Below are positions 1 to 6,396 of a DNA stretch of 7,095 bases, piece by piece. Within the stretch, counting starts at the first letter, position 1. Each line of letters begins with the position of its first letter. The stretch is taken from NCBI GenBank assembly GCA_947175775.1, contig CAMWNY010000123.1:1-7095 (forward strand). The letters run 5' to 3'. The notes beneath the pieces were generated by a model. It had not been told where the DNA came from. It saw nothing but the letters and a program-made list of their open reading frames with translations, and searched no databases. A program made the position numbers and the translations under genes. This DNA comes from an uncultured Lachnospiraceae bacterium (GTDB taxonomy: Bacteria > Bacillota > Clostridia > Lachnospirales > Lachnospiraceae).

Positions 1-1
1 G

Positions 2-1933
2 TTTGAGTTAAGACGCCCTGAGTATACAAAGGTGATTAAGTTTGGCGGAAATGTGGCATGCAGGGACGAGAACGGCAGAATGATATGGTATCAAGAAAAT
101 TACCAGTCTGTAAGGGCTGTTCCTTATGATTTGCCGATTGTCGGATATGGAAACGGCATTGTCGACACGCTTCGTGTATGGGATGCAGAGCCGATGGACT
201 GCTTTAGCCTTGACTCGTTTGACAAGGGTGATTATCAGAAGGCAGTTGAGCAGACAAACCTTGCAAGAAATATCGTTGAGGTGCTTTATCCGAACGACAA
301 TCACGTATCCGGTAAGGAGCTTCGTTTAAAACAGCAGTATTTCTTTATTTCAGCTTCCGTGCAGACAGCGATTGAGAAATATATGTCAAAGCATGACGAC
401 ATTCACAAATTCTACGAGAAGGTAACATTCCAGCTCAATGATACGCATCCGACGGTTGCGATTGCGGAGCTGATGCGTATTTTGCTTGATGAGTACGGCT
501 TAGAGTGGGACGAGGCATGGGAGATTACGACAAAGACCTGTGCATATACAAACCACACGATTATGGCGGAGGCGCTTGAGAAGTGGCCCGTTGATTTGTT
601 CCAAAGACTGCTTCCGAGAATTTACCAGATTGTTGAGGAAATTAACCGTCGCTTCCTGTTGGACATTGTAAACAGGTATCCGGAACCGGCGGACAAGATT
701 AAGAAGATGGCAATTATCTCTGACGGTCAGGTAAAGATGGCGCATTTGGCGATTGTTGCAGGATACAGTGTAAACGGTGTGGCAAGACTTCATACGGAAA
801 TCCTCAAAAATCAGGAATTGAAAGATTTCTATGAGATGTTCCCGGCGAAGTTCAACAATAAGACAAACGGTATTACACAGAGACGTTTCCTGCTTCATGC
901 AAATCCGTTGCTTGCAGACTGGGTAACGAATAAGGTTGGCGAGGACTGGATTGTGGACCTTCCGGTGATTGAGGGGATTGCGAAGTACGCTGACAGCCCA
1001 GCGGCACAGAAAGATTTTATGGAAATTAAGCGCAAGAACAAGGTGCGTCTTGCAAAATATATTAAAGAGCACAATGGCATTGACGTTGATCCGGATTCGA
1101 TTTTTGACGTACAGGTGAAGAGACTGCATGAGTATAAGAGACAGCTTTTGAATATTCTTCATGTAATGTTTTTGTATAATCAAATGAAGGCAAATCCGAG
1201 CATGGAATTTTATCCGAGAACCTTTATTTTCGGTGCGAAGGCGGCTGCGGGCTATAAGAACGCGAAGCTGACAATCAAGCTGATTAACGCGGTTGCGGAC
1301 AAGATTAACAACGACCCTGCAATTAAGAACAGGATTAAGGTTGTGTTTATTGAAAACTACAGGGTTTCCAATGCGGAGCTGATTTTTGCGGCTGCTGATG
1401 TTTCCGAGCAGATTTCTACGGCGTCTAAGGAGGCGAGCGGTACAGGTAACATGAAGTTTATGCTGAACGGTGCGCTGACGCTTGGTACGATGGACGGCGC
1501 AAATGTGGAAATCGTTGAGGAGGTTGGACTGGAGAACGCGTTTATCTTTGGCTTGAGCTCTGACGAGGTTATCAGATTTGAAAATCACGGCGGCTACAAT
1601 CCGATGGATATTTATAATCACGACGCGGAGATTAAGAAGGTTGTTGACCAGCTTGTGGACGGCACTTATGCAAACGACAGGGAATTGTTCAGGAGTCTTT
1701 ACAATTCGCTGCTCAATACGATTGACACGGATAAGGCGGACCGTTACTTTATCTTGAAGGATTTCCGTTCTTATGCGGAAGCGCATCAGAGAGTGGAGAA
1801 GGCTTATAAAAATACAAGCGGCTGGGCAAAGAGCGCAATGCTCAATGTGGCAAAGGTCGGCAAGTTCACATCTGACAGAACGATTCAGGAGTATGTCGAT
1901 GATATTTGGCACCTTGATAAGGTAGAGATATAA
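2..1933 (+). CDS. glgP: Glycogen/starch/maltodextrin phosphorylase, 5'-truncated by the window edge
   Basis: PLP-dependent GT35 phosphorylase that releases glucose-1-phosphate from the non-reducing ends of alpha-1,4-glucans in the cytoplasm. The reading frame is open from base 2, and the residues there (FELRRPEY...) are internal family sequence, so the start lies upstream. The GTG at 32 is an internal Val codon. About 643 residues are visible of a usual 800-840, so roughly the first 170-190 are missing. Family motifs appear in order: RLKQQYFFISAS near 335-370, NDTHP at 437-451, EALEKWP near 570-590, KRLHEYKRQLLN near 1115-1150, and the PLP signature EASGTGNMKF...NGALTLGTMDGANVEI at about 1430-1512. 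The Schiff-base Lys is codon 1454-1456. The C-terminal end (DRTIQEYVDDIWHLDKVEI) is intact. A terminator follows at once, so it is probably last in its transcript. The family is certain; preference for glycogen or maltodextrin cannot be read from this. Confidence 0.97.
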   Translation, partial: FELRRPEYTKVIKFGGNVACRDENGRMIWYQENYQSVRAVPYDLPIVGYGNGIVDTLRVWDAEPMDCFSLDSFDKGDYQKAVEQTNLARNIVEVLYPNDNHVSGKELRLKQQYFFISASVQTAIEKYMSKHDDIHKFYEKVTFQLNDTHPTVAIAELMRILLDEYGLEWDEAWEITTKTCAYTNHTIMAEALEKWPVDLFQRLLPRIYQIVEEINRRFLLDIVNRYPEPADKIKKMAIISDGQVKMAHLAIVAGYSVNGVARLHTEILKNQELKDFYEMFPAKFNNKTNGITQRRFLLHANPLLADWVTNKVGEDWIVDLPVIEGIAKYADSPAAQKDFMEIKRKNKVRLAKYIKEHNGIDVDPDSIFDVQVKRLHEYKRQLLNILHVMFLYNQMKANPSMEFYPRTFIFGAKAAAGYKNAKLTIKLINAVADKINNDPAIKNRIKVVFIENYRVSNAELIFAAADVSEQISTASKEASGTGNMKFMLNGALTLGTMDGANVEIVEEVGLENAFIFGLSSDEVIRFENHGGYNPMDIYNHDAEIKKVVDQLVDGTYANDRELFRSLYNSLLNTIDTDKADRYFILKDFRSYAEAHQRVEKAYKNTSGWAKSAMLNVAKVGKFTSDRTIQEYVDDIWHLDKVEI

Positions 1934-1953
1934 TATTTAAGAATCATTATTTG

Positions 1954-1985
1954 GAAATGCAAGTCTTCGGGCTTGCATTTCTTTG
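1954..1985 (+). terminator. Intrinsic terminator of the glycogen phosphorylase gene
   Basis: A 12-bp stem (1954-1965 with 1970-1981, one G-U pair) is closed by a C(UUCG)G tetraloop at 1966-1969, an exceptionally stable loop. It begins 20 bases after the stop codon. The T-rich tail (TTTCTTTG) is short and interrupted, so termination may be strong but incomplete. Confidence 0.85.
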
Positions 1986-2051
1986 ATGCATACGGGCGCC
2001 CAAAGGAAATATGTCATCAAACCGATAAATCGGTTCGCTGACGGGCGCCCG
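1982..2051 (+). repeat. Structured intergenic block with GGGCGCCC direct repeats and pseudoknot potential
   Basis: The 10-base sequence ACGGGCGCCC occurs at 1992-2001 and again at 2041-2050. Its core is self-complementary, so the two copies can also pair with each other (1993-2001 with 2043-2051, 9 bp, all G-C). A second helix joins 1982-1992 to 2010-2021 (11 bp, one bulged T at 2014). A third small hairpin, ccga-TAAA-tcgg, lies at 2022-2033 inside the perfect palindrome 2020-2035. The first two helices cross, so they must either exclude each other or form a pseudoknot. No open frame with an acceptable ribosome binding site covers the block. It could be a pyrK leader RNA or one copy of a dispersed repeat; the sequence alone does not decide. 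Confidence 0.55.
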
Positions 2052-2095
2052 GTGCGGCGAGAAGTGGGGAAGGTCGTTCCCCTGCTCGGTTGCAC
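2052..2095 (+). repeat. Imperfect palindrome, related to the one at 5489-5519
   Basis: Nested arms pair: GTGC 2052-2055 with GCAC 2092-2095, CGAG 2058-2061 with CTCG 2085-2088, and GGGGAA 2066-2071 with TTCCCC 2077-2082, leaving a 5-base loop. No T tract follows, so it is not a standard terminator. The right arm TCCCCTGCTCG (2078-2088) recurs exactly at 5509-5519, and the left arms are near matches, which suggests a repeat family. It abuts the structured block ending at 2051 and sits about 60 bases before the pyrK start. Confidence 0.6.
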
Positions 2096-2141
2096 ATTAA
2101 CATTTAAAAGAACATGTGTTTGATTACGTACAATCTGAAAA

Positions 2142-2147
2142 AGGAGG
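2142..2147 (+). promoter_or_regulatory. Shine-Dalgarno site that decides the pyrK start
   Basis: AGGAGG lies 8 bases before the TTG at 2156, ideal spacing. The in-frame ATG at 2114 has no such site upstream, and the Shine-Dalgarno lies inside the reading frame that would follow it. This supports TTG as the true initiator. Confidence 0.85.
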
Positions 2148-2155
2148 GAATATTC

Positions 2156-2938
2156 TTGGAGCAGAAGAAAAAGGAAAAGGCGGTTGTTTACAGGCAGACG
2201 CAGAGGGCGACCGGGGTCTTCGATATGTGGATAGAGACTTCGATTGCAAAACAGGCGCATCCGGGTCAGTTTATCAGTGTATATACGCAGAACCAGTCGG
2301 CGCTTTTACCGCGCCCGATTAGTGTTTGTGAGACGGACAAGGAAAAGGGAAGGCTTCGGATTGTTTACCGCGTGGCAGGAACAGGTACAAAAGAGTTTTC
2401 CGCATACAAGTCAGGGCATCAGATTGATGTCTTAGGCCCGCTTGGAAATGGGTTTCCGCTTGAGGAGGCAAAAGGAAAAAGGGTGTTTTTTGTTGGCGGC
2501 GGTATCGGGATTCCGCCCATGCTGGAGCTTGCAAAGGCGATTTCGGATGCAGTGTCGAAGGACATTCTTCTCGGCTACAGGAACAATGAGCTTTTTTTGG
2601 CGGAGGATTTGAAAAAGTACGGGAACGTGCATATTGCGACGGAGGATGGGAGCGTTGGAACAAAAGGTACTGTGATGGACGCGATTGCGGCGAACGGGTT
2701 GAACGCAGATATTATTTTTGCGTGCGGACCGATGCCGATGCTGCGCGCGATAAAGCAGTATGCAAAAGAACGGGATATTCCGGCGTATATTTCGCTTGAG
2801 GAGCGCATGGCGTGCGGTGTCGGGGCGTGTCTTGGGTGCGTGGTAAAGACGAAGGAAATCGATCATCATTCCCATGTAAACAACGCGCGGATTTGCACGG
2901 ACGGTCCGGTCTATTTGGCAGAAAGGGTGGAAATATGA
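2156..2938 (+). CDS. pyrK: Dihydroorotate dehydrogenase B, electron transfer subunit (PyrK)
   Basis: Flavin and iron-sulfur subunit that passes electrons between NAD+/NADH and the FMN of PyrD, making dihydroorotate oxidation NAD-linked in pyrimidine synthesis. The TTG start gives 260 aa, in line with the roughly 250-260 aa of the family. Visible are an FAD-binding RPIS motif (residues 53-56), the NAD-domain loop GGGIGIPP (114-121), the CGP motif at C190, and the [2Fe-2S] ligands C220, C225, C228 and C247 in the expected C-x4-C-x2-C-xn-C pattern. All key residues are present. The stop overlaps the pyrD start (ATGA), so the two are co-translated. No convincing sigma-A promoter was seen just upstream: TACAAT at 2129-2134 has no -35 partner and lies too close to the ribosome site. 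The structured block at 1982-2095 may be its leader. Confidence 0.96.
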   Translation: MEQKKKEKAVVYRQTQRATGVFDMWIETSIAKQAHPGQFISVYTQNQSALLPRPISVCETDKEKGRLRIVYRVAGTGTKEFSAYKSGHQIDVLGPLGNGFPLEEAKGKRVFFVGGGIGIPPMLELAKAISDAVSKDILLGYRNNELFLAEDLKKYGNVHIATEDGSVGTKGTVMDAIAANGLNADIIFACGPMPMLRAIKQYAKERDIPAYISLEERMACGVGACLGCVVKTKEIDHHSHVNNARICTDGPVYLAERVEI

Positions 2939-3840
2939 TAAATACAAAGGTCAATATTGCAGGCGTGGAACTCAAAAATCCCGTGATGACGGCGTCGGGG
3001 ACGTTCGGTTCGGGAATGGAATATGCGGAATTCGTCGATTTGAACAAGCTTGGTGCGGTGGTCACAAAGGGCGTGGCAAATGTGCCGTGGGAGGGCAATC
3101 CGACGCCGCGCGTGTGTGAAACGTACGGCGGAATGTTAAACGCAATCGGGCTGCAAAATCCGGGGATTGACGTGTTTATCCGGCGGGATATTCCGTTTTT
3201 GAAGCAGTTTGACACGAAAATCATCGTCAACGTATGCGGACGCTCGGCGGCAGATTATGTGGAGGTTGTGGAAAAGCTTTCCGACCAGCCTGTTGATTTG
3301 CTGGAAATCAATGTTTCCTGCCCAAATGTAAAGCATGGAGGCATTGCGTTCGGACAGGACCCAAAGTGTCTGTCTGAGATTACGAAGGAAATTAAGGCAA
3401 AGGCAAAGCAGCCGATTATCATGAAGCTTTCGCCGAACGTGACGGATATTACGGAAATGGCAAAGGCGGCGGAGGAGGCGGGCAGCGATGCCGTTTCCTT
3501 GATTAATACGTTAACGGGAATGAAGATTGACATACACAAACGTACATTCGTGCTTGCGAACAAGACAGGCGGATTGTCGGGACCTGCGATAAAGCCTGTT
3601 GCGGTGCGCATGGTGTATCAGGTAGCAAATGCCGTGAAAATCCCGATTATCGGTATGGGCGGCATTGCGAATGCGGAGGACGCGGTTGAGTTTCTGCTTG
3701 CGGGAGCGACGGGGGTTGCAGTAGGCGCGATGAATTTTGTCAATCCGTATGCGACAGTTGAGGTCGTGGACGGAATTGCGGAATATATGAAAACATACGG
3801 AATTGAAGACCTTACGGAGATAATTGGCAGTGTAAAGTAA
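2935..3840 (+). CDS. pyrD: Dihydroorotate dehydrogenase, catalytic subunit, class 1B (PyrD)
   Basis: Cytosolic FMN enzyme that oxidises dihydroorotate to orotate, the fourth step of UMP synthesis. It works as a heterotetramer with PyrK, whose gene overlaps it by 4 bases. The ATG at 2935 gives 301 aa, normal for class 1B (about 300-310). It starts with the typical N-terminal strand and the FMN/substrate loop TASGTFGSG (19-27). The active-site base is a Cys in NVSCPNVKHGG (C129), which marks class 1 enzymes; class 2 enzymes use Ser. GMGGI near residue 240 belongs to the FMN phosphate-binding end of the TIM barrel. A Shine-Dalgarno-like AGGGTGG lies inside the end of pyrK, 4 bases before the start. 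The stop codon lies within the predicted sigma-E -35 element of the next gene, and no standalone terminator separates them. Confidence 0.97.
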   Translation: MINTKVNIAGVELKNPVMTASGTFGSGMEYAEFVDLNKLGAVVTKGVANVPWEGNPTPRVCETYGGMLNAIGLQNPGIDVFIRRDIPFLKQFDTKIIVNVCGRSAADYVEVVEKLSDQPVDLLEINVSCPNVKHGGIAFGQDPKCLSEITKEIKAKAKQPIIMKLSPNVTDITEMAKAAEEAGSDAVSLINTLTGMKIDIHKRTFVLANKTGGLSGPAIKPVAVRMVYQVANAVKIPIIGMGGIANAEDAVEFLLAGATGVAVGAMNFVNPYATVEVVDGIAEYMKTYGIEDLTEIIGSVK

Positions 3841-3866
3841 TATTTGAGCCCTCTCGGACATACACT
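3837..3866 (+). promoter_or_regulatory. Predicted sigma-E (mother-cell sporulation) promoter for the sipL-like gene
   Basis: GTAATATT at 3837-3844 fits the Bacillus/Clostridia sigma-E -35 consensus (GKMATATT) and CATACACT at 3859-3866 fits the -10 consensus (CATACAMT). They are separated by 14 bases, within the accepted 13-15. The -35 element overlaps the pyrD stop. Transcription would start near 3873, giving a leader of about 37 bases. The match makes biological sense because sipL of Clostridioides difficile is expressed in the mother cell under sigma E. Confidence 0.75.
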
Positions 3867-3905
3867 TAACTACTAGGAGATAGAAGGATGGATATGGGAG
3901 GGCTT
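3846..3905 (+). promoter_or_regulatory. Inverted repeat that can mask the sipL ribosome binding site
   Basis: Bases 3846-3855 (GAGCCCTCTC) can pair with 3896-3905 (GGGAGGGCTT): 10 pairs, two of them G-U, across a 40-base loop. The right arm contains the GGGAGGG Shine-Dalgarno of the gene starting at 3910. The left arm lies upstream of the predicted sigma-E start point, so only read-through mRNA from pyrD would contain both arms. The right arm is followed by TTTT, so a weak terminator role is an alternative. Confidence 0.45.
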
Positions 3906-3909
3906 TTCT

Positions 3910-5481
3910 ATGGAGCTTTTGAAAAAAAATATTCACACCGAACGGATAAAGGCGAAAGCGCTTTTGCAGATACCACTCGAGGAGGACGTCAATGTTTCGG
4001 ACACTAAGCCTGACGTGGCGCGTATTGTTTGCTGCAGCGGGCGCGTGAAGGTCGATGAAATTAAGATGGGAATGAACAAAATCTGGGTGAAGGGCAGATT
4101 GGAATTTCAGGTGATGTACCAGGCGGAGGGGGCAGGCGCCGACCTTTCCGGTATGGAGGGGGAAATTCCGTTTATGGAGGAAATTTACCTTGATAAGATG
4201 GAGGGGCAGGACCGTGTCATCTGTAAGGCGCAGCTTGACGATTTGCGTGTGCAGATTATTAACTCGAGAAAGCTCAATGTGCAGGCGGTAATCAGCCTTG
4301 AGCCGAAGGTAGAGGAAACCGTGTCCGAGGAAATCTGTACGGAACTTGAAGGGCTTGAAACAGGCGGAATGGAAGGCGGTTTGGAGTACCGCAAAAAGAA
4401 GTTGGATTATCTTGAAACCGTGGTAAAGAAGCGGGATTTGCTGCGCATCCATGAAGAAACGAAGCTTCCGGCGGGAATGCCGGATATGGGGACTGCGATT
4501 TGGAAAAGTATGGATATTGCGCAAATCAGTTTTAAGGCAACGGATGAAAAGCTTGCGGTAAACGGTGAAATGAATGTCTTTGTGGTGTACCGCGAGGATA
4601 GTTCAGATAAAATAAACTGGTATGAAGCGACGGTGCCGTTTAGCGGAAACGTGGAATGTCAAAACAGCCGCGAGGGAATGCTTGCGGACGTTTCTTACGA
4701 CATTGGGCACGAGGAAATCAGTATCCGTGACGATTCGGACGGGGAGCCGCGCATCATCGGGATTGAGGCGGCGCTTGAGCTGGAAATCAAGCTCTACGAG
4801 CGGGAACAGGAGCAGGTTGTCGCAGATGTGTACGGGGTGAGCTGCGAAGTCAACGCGGTCACGGACAGCCGCAGCTTCCGCGATTTGTTAGCGGATATGA
4901 ATATCGAGGAAAAGCTGGCGCGCAACATCAAGCTTGAGGATTCGGAGAGCAAGGTGCTGCAAATCTGCCACTGTAATGCGCGTGCCGTGATTGAGGACAT
5001 TGTGTTTGAGCAGAATGAAGCCCGGATAACGGGGGCGGTAGAGTTAAAGATTTTATATACGACGAGTGCAGAGGGGCAGGCGATTTGCTCCGTGCATGAC
5101 AGCCTGCCGTTTGAGATTACAAGAGAGCTTGAGGGCGTGGACGGCGCGGATATTGAGCAGTATACGACGGACGTGCAGCTTACGCAGCAGAATGTCAGCA
5201 TTAAGGACAGCGCGCAGCTTGAGTGGCGCGGTATGCTGAATATCCGTTTGCTGATTTATGACAGCAAGAGTGAGGCGATTTTGACGGATTTGAAGCTTTC
5301 ACCGATACCGCCCGAGGTGCTTGAGGGACTGCCGGGATTTGCAATTTATTATGTAAATAACGGCGATTCACTTTGGCAGATTGGAAAGAAATATTATGTG
5401 AGCGTGGAGCGCATTAAGGAGATTAATGATCTGACGGACGATGTGGTTAAGGCGGGCGACAGGTTGTTGATTGTGAAATAG
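3910..5481 (+). CDS. sipL: SipL-like spore coat morphogenetic protein (SPOCS domains plus C-terminal LysM)
   Basis: 523 aa, no signal peptide or membrane segment, strongly acidic. Three related beta-rich stretches at about residues 10-135, 168-315 and 324-460 have the look of SPOCS domains (formerly DUF3794); the first carries the typical entry KALLQIPLEEDVNVSDTKPDVARIVCCSG. Residues about 478-523 form a LysM domain (YYVNNGDSLWQIGKKYYVS, then GDRLLIVK). This order matches SipL of C. difficile, which binds SpoIVA through its LysM domain and is needed to place the coat on the forespore; it is regarded as the functional counterpart of SpoVID. Action on the mother-cell face of the forespore is inferred from that. 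The ATG at 3910 follows GGGAGGG by 7 bases. A sigma-E type promoter lies upstream and a strong terminator downstream. Other SPOCS-LysM proteins exist, so orthology, rather than domain content, is the uncertain part. Confidence 0.87.
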   Translation: MELLKKNIHTERIKAKALLQIPLEEDVNVSDTKPDVARIVCCSGRVKVDEIKMGMNKIWVKGRLEFQVMYQAEGAGADLSGMEGEIPFMEEIYLDKMEGQDRVICKAQLDDLRVQIINSRKLNVQAVISLEPKVEETVSEEICTELEGLETGGMEGGLEYRKKKLDYLETVVKKRDLLRIHEETKLPAGMPDMGTAIWKSMDIAQISFKATDEKLAVNGEMNVFVVYREDSSDKINWYEATVPFSGNVECQNSREGMLADVSYDIGHEEISIRDDSDGEPRIIGIEAALELEIKLYEREQEQVVADVYGVSCEVNAVTDSRSFRDLLADMNIEEKLARNIKLEDSESKVLQICHCNARAVIEDIVFEQNEARITGAVELKILYTTSAEGQAICSVHDSLPFEITRELEGVDGADIEQYTTDVQLTQQNVSIKDSAQLEWRGMLNIRLLIYDSKSEAILTDLKLSPIPPEVLEGLPGFAIYYVNNGDSLWQIGKKYYVSVERIKEINDLTDDVVKAGDRLLIVK

Positions 5482-5488
5482 TGAAAAT

Positions 5489-5519
5489 CGAGTAGGGGAA
5501 TGACTCTATCCCCTGCTCG
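5489..5519. repeat. Palindrome sharing its arms with 2058-2088
   Basis: CGAGTAGGGGA (5489-5499) pairs with TCCCCTGCTCG (5509-5519) over 11 bp with one G-U, around a 9-base loop. The right arm is identical to 2078-2088. It begins 7 bases after the sipL stop and lacks a T tract. The flank CCGC after it complements the GCGG that precedes the first copy, as if both had decayed from one longer perfect palindrome. Confidence 0.65.
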
Positions 5520-5554
5520 CCGCGCGTTCCGTGTTTGCATGGGGCTGTGCATAA

Positions 5555-5597
5555 AAAACAGGCAGGTAAAATCATTTTGATTTCATCTGCCTGTTTT
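5555..5597. terminator. Two-way intrinsic terminator between converging genes
   Basis: An 11-bp outer stem (5555-5565 with 5587-5597) continues inward through a G-U and a T-A pair, one mismatch, and a 6-bp stem (5569-5574 with 5578-5583) to a 3-base loop, about 20 positions in all. Read on the + strand it ends in TTTT; on the - strand it ends in TTTTTT (5553-5558 read in reverse). It can therefore end both the sipL-like transcript and the - strand gene at 5657-6343. Confidence 0.9.
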
Positions 5598-5633
5598 GCA
5601 TTGTCTAAAGCAACTGTGTATATAATGTTGAAT

Positions 5634-5651
5634 GTGTGCGCGCCGGCACAC
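5634..5651. repeat. Small G+C-rich hairpin just after the - strand stop codon
   Basis: GTGTGC (5634-5639) pairs perfectly with GCACAC (5646-5651) around a 6-base loop. It lies 5 bases beyond the stop codon of the - strand gene. No T tract follows on either strand, so it is not itself a terminator; protection of the mRNA 3' end is possible but unproven. Confidence 0.4.
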
Positions 5652-5656
5652 GCTAT

Positions 5657-6343
5657 TTATTCTGCCTTAGAAACAACAGTTCCGTCCTCAGAGGTTGTAA
5701 CCTTCTCCTCTTCCTGTGGCTTCATCAATTTGTCAAAGCCTTCAAGCACTGCGTCATAAGTACGCTTTGAAATGTCGGGAAGCTTTCCGCCCCAAGTCTT
5801 TTCTGCCTGCTCGTATCCCTTTAAGAACGCGTCGCGCATTTTCTCAAGGTTCTTTGAATCGCTTCCTGCAAGTGCAGTCGCAAATGAAAGTATACGCTCA
5901 GAAGTCTGCTTTACGCCCCAGTAGCCATCCTCAGAGATGTCCTTCTGTGCCTGCGCTTTTGTCTCCGCGTCAACCGTGAAGTTGCCTTTTGCAAGGAACT
6001 GCCAAATGTTGTTTGCCGCGCCGAAGGTGTTTGTCTGCTTTGAAATCATGTCCTGTACAAGACTGGTAAGCTGTGACTGGCGCTTCTCCTGATCAGCCTT
6101 TAACTGCGCTACAATTGCCTTTCTGTCATCTTCAGAAAGTTTGGTCTTGTCATAAACCGCAGCAGAGTTGCTGTTGGGTTTTGTGGTTTCTGTTTTGTCC
6201 GTTGTAGTATTGTTTTTATCGGTTGTTTCTGTAGTTGTCTTGTCTGCCTCCGGCTTCGTTGTGACGGGTGCCTTGTCCTTCGCTGTTGTACCGGTTGCAT
6301 AGACATTGCTGATGTCGTTGCTGTTAATTCCTGTTACGCTCAT
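5657..6343 (-). CDS. Uncharacterised protein with Thr/Lys-rich linker, probable sigma-D (motility) regulon member
   Basis: Not recognised as a named protein. The ATG at 6343 (MSVTGINS...) gives 228 aa and follows a GGAAGGG ribosome site by about 7 bases; the in-frame ATG at 6430 would place that site inside the coding sequence. Residues about 20-65 are a low-complexity Thr/Lys/Asp/Asn linker. Residues about 70-215 look mainly helical, with a conserved-looking stretch DISEDGYWGVKQTSERILSFA, then a Gly-Tyr-x2-Ala segment, WGGKLPDIS and TYDAVLEGFDKL. This spacing recalls, from memory only, conserved proteins of flagellated bacteria, including some annotated DUF5610. The tail is acidic (EEEKVTTSEDG). 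There is no signal peptide, membrane segment or Cys, so it is likely cytoplasmic or exported without a classical signal. A flagellar-type promoter lies upstream. That it is a real gene is very likely; its function is unknown. Confidence 0.85.
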   Translation of the reverse strand: MSVTGINSNDISNVYATGTTAKDKAPVTTKPEADKTTTETTDKNNTTTDKTETTKPNSNSAAVYDKTKLSEDDRKAIVAQLKADQEKRQSQLTSLVQDMISKQTNTFGAANNIWQFLAKGNFTVDAETKAQAQKDISEDGYWGVKQTSERILSFATALAGSDSKNLEKMRDAFLKGYEQAEKTWGGKLPDISKRTYDAVLEGFDKLMKPQEEEKVTTSEDGTVVSKAE

Positions 6344-6396
6344 GGGTATCCCTTCCTTTCCAATATTGAACCATCCGTGGTTGCTTTTATGTTTCT

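Noticed and set aside
500..1912. 470-codon open frame on the - strand inside glycogen phosphorylase
   Set aside because: The + strand encodes an unmistakable conserved enzyme here. The antisense product has no recognisable domain, is rich in Arg, Leu and Cys as mirror frames often are, and has no supporting ribosome site that I could see.
2090..2134. Sigma-A promoter for pyrK from TTGCAC (2090) or TACAAT (2129)
   Set aside because: The two are 33 bases apart and neither has a proper partner. A start from TACAAT would fall within the ribosome binding site.
1934..2155. PyrR-type attenuator or known riboswitch before pyrK
   Set aside because: I could not find a PyrR binding-loop consensus, a terminator-type T tract after the 2052-2095 hairpin, or the conserved core of any riboswitch class I know.
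3511..4524. 337-codon open frame on the - strand across the pyrD-sipL junction
   Set aside because: It is antisense to two well-supported genes and their promoter, with no recognisable family. It is best explained as a shadow frame.
5596..5626. TATAAT at 5621-5626 as an antisense promoter into the - strand gene
   Set aside because: The -10 is perfect, but the nearest -35-like elements are 14 (TTGTCT) or 19 (TTGCAT) bases away, both outside the normal gap, and there is no extended TG. Probably chance in A/T-rich DNA.
5535..5979. Short + strand frames (74 and 87 codons) over the end of the - strand gene
   Set aside because: They cross the terminator hairpin or lie antisense to the supported gene, and have no ribosome site or recognisable motif.
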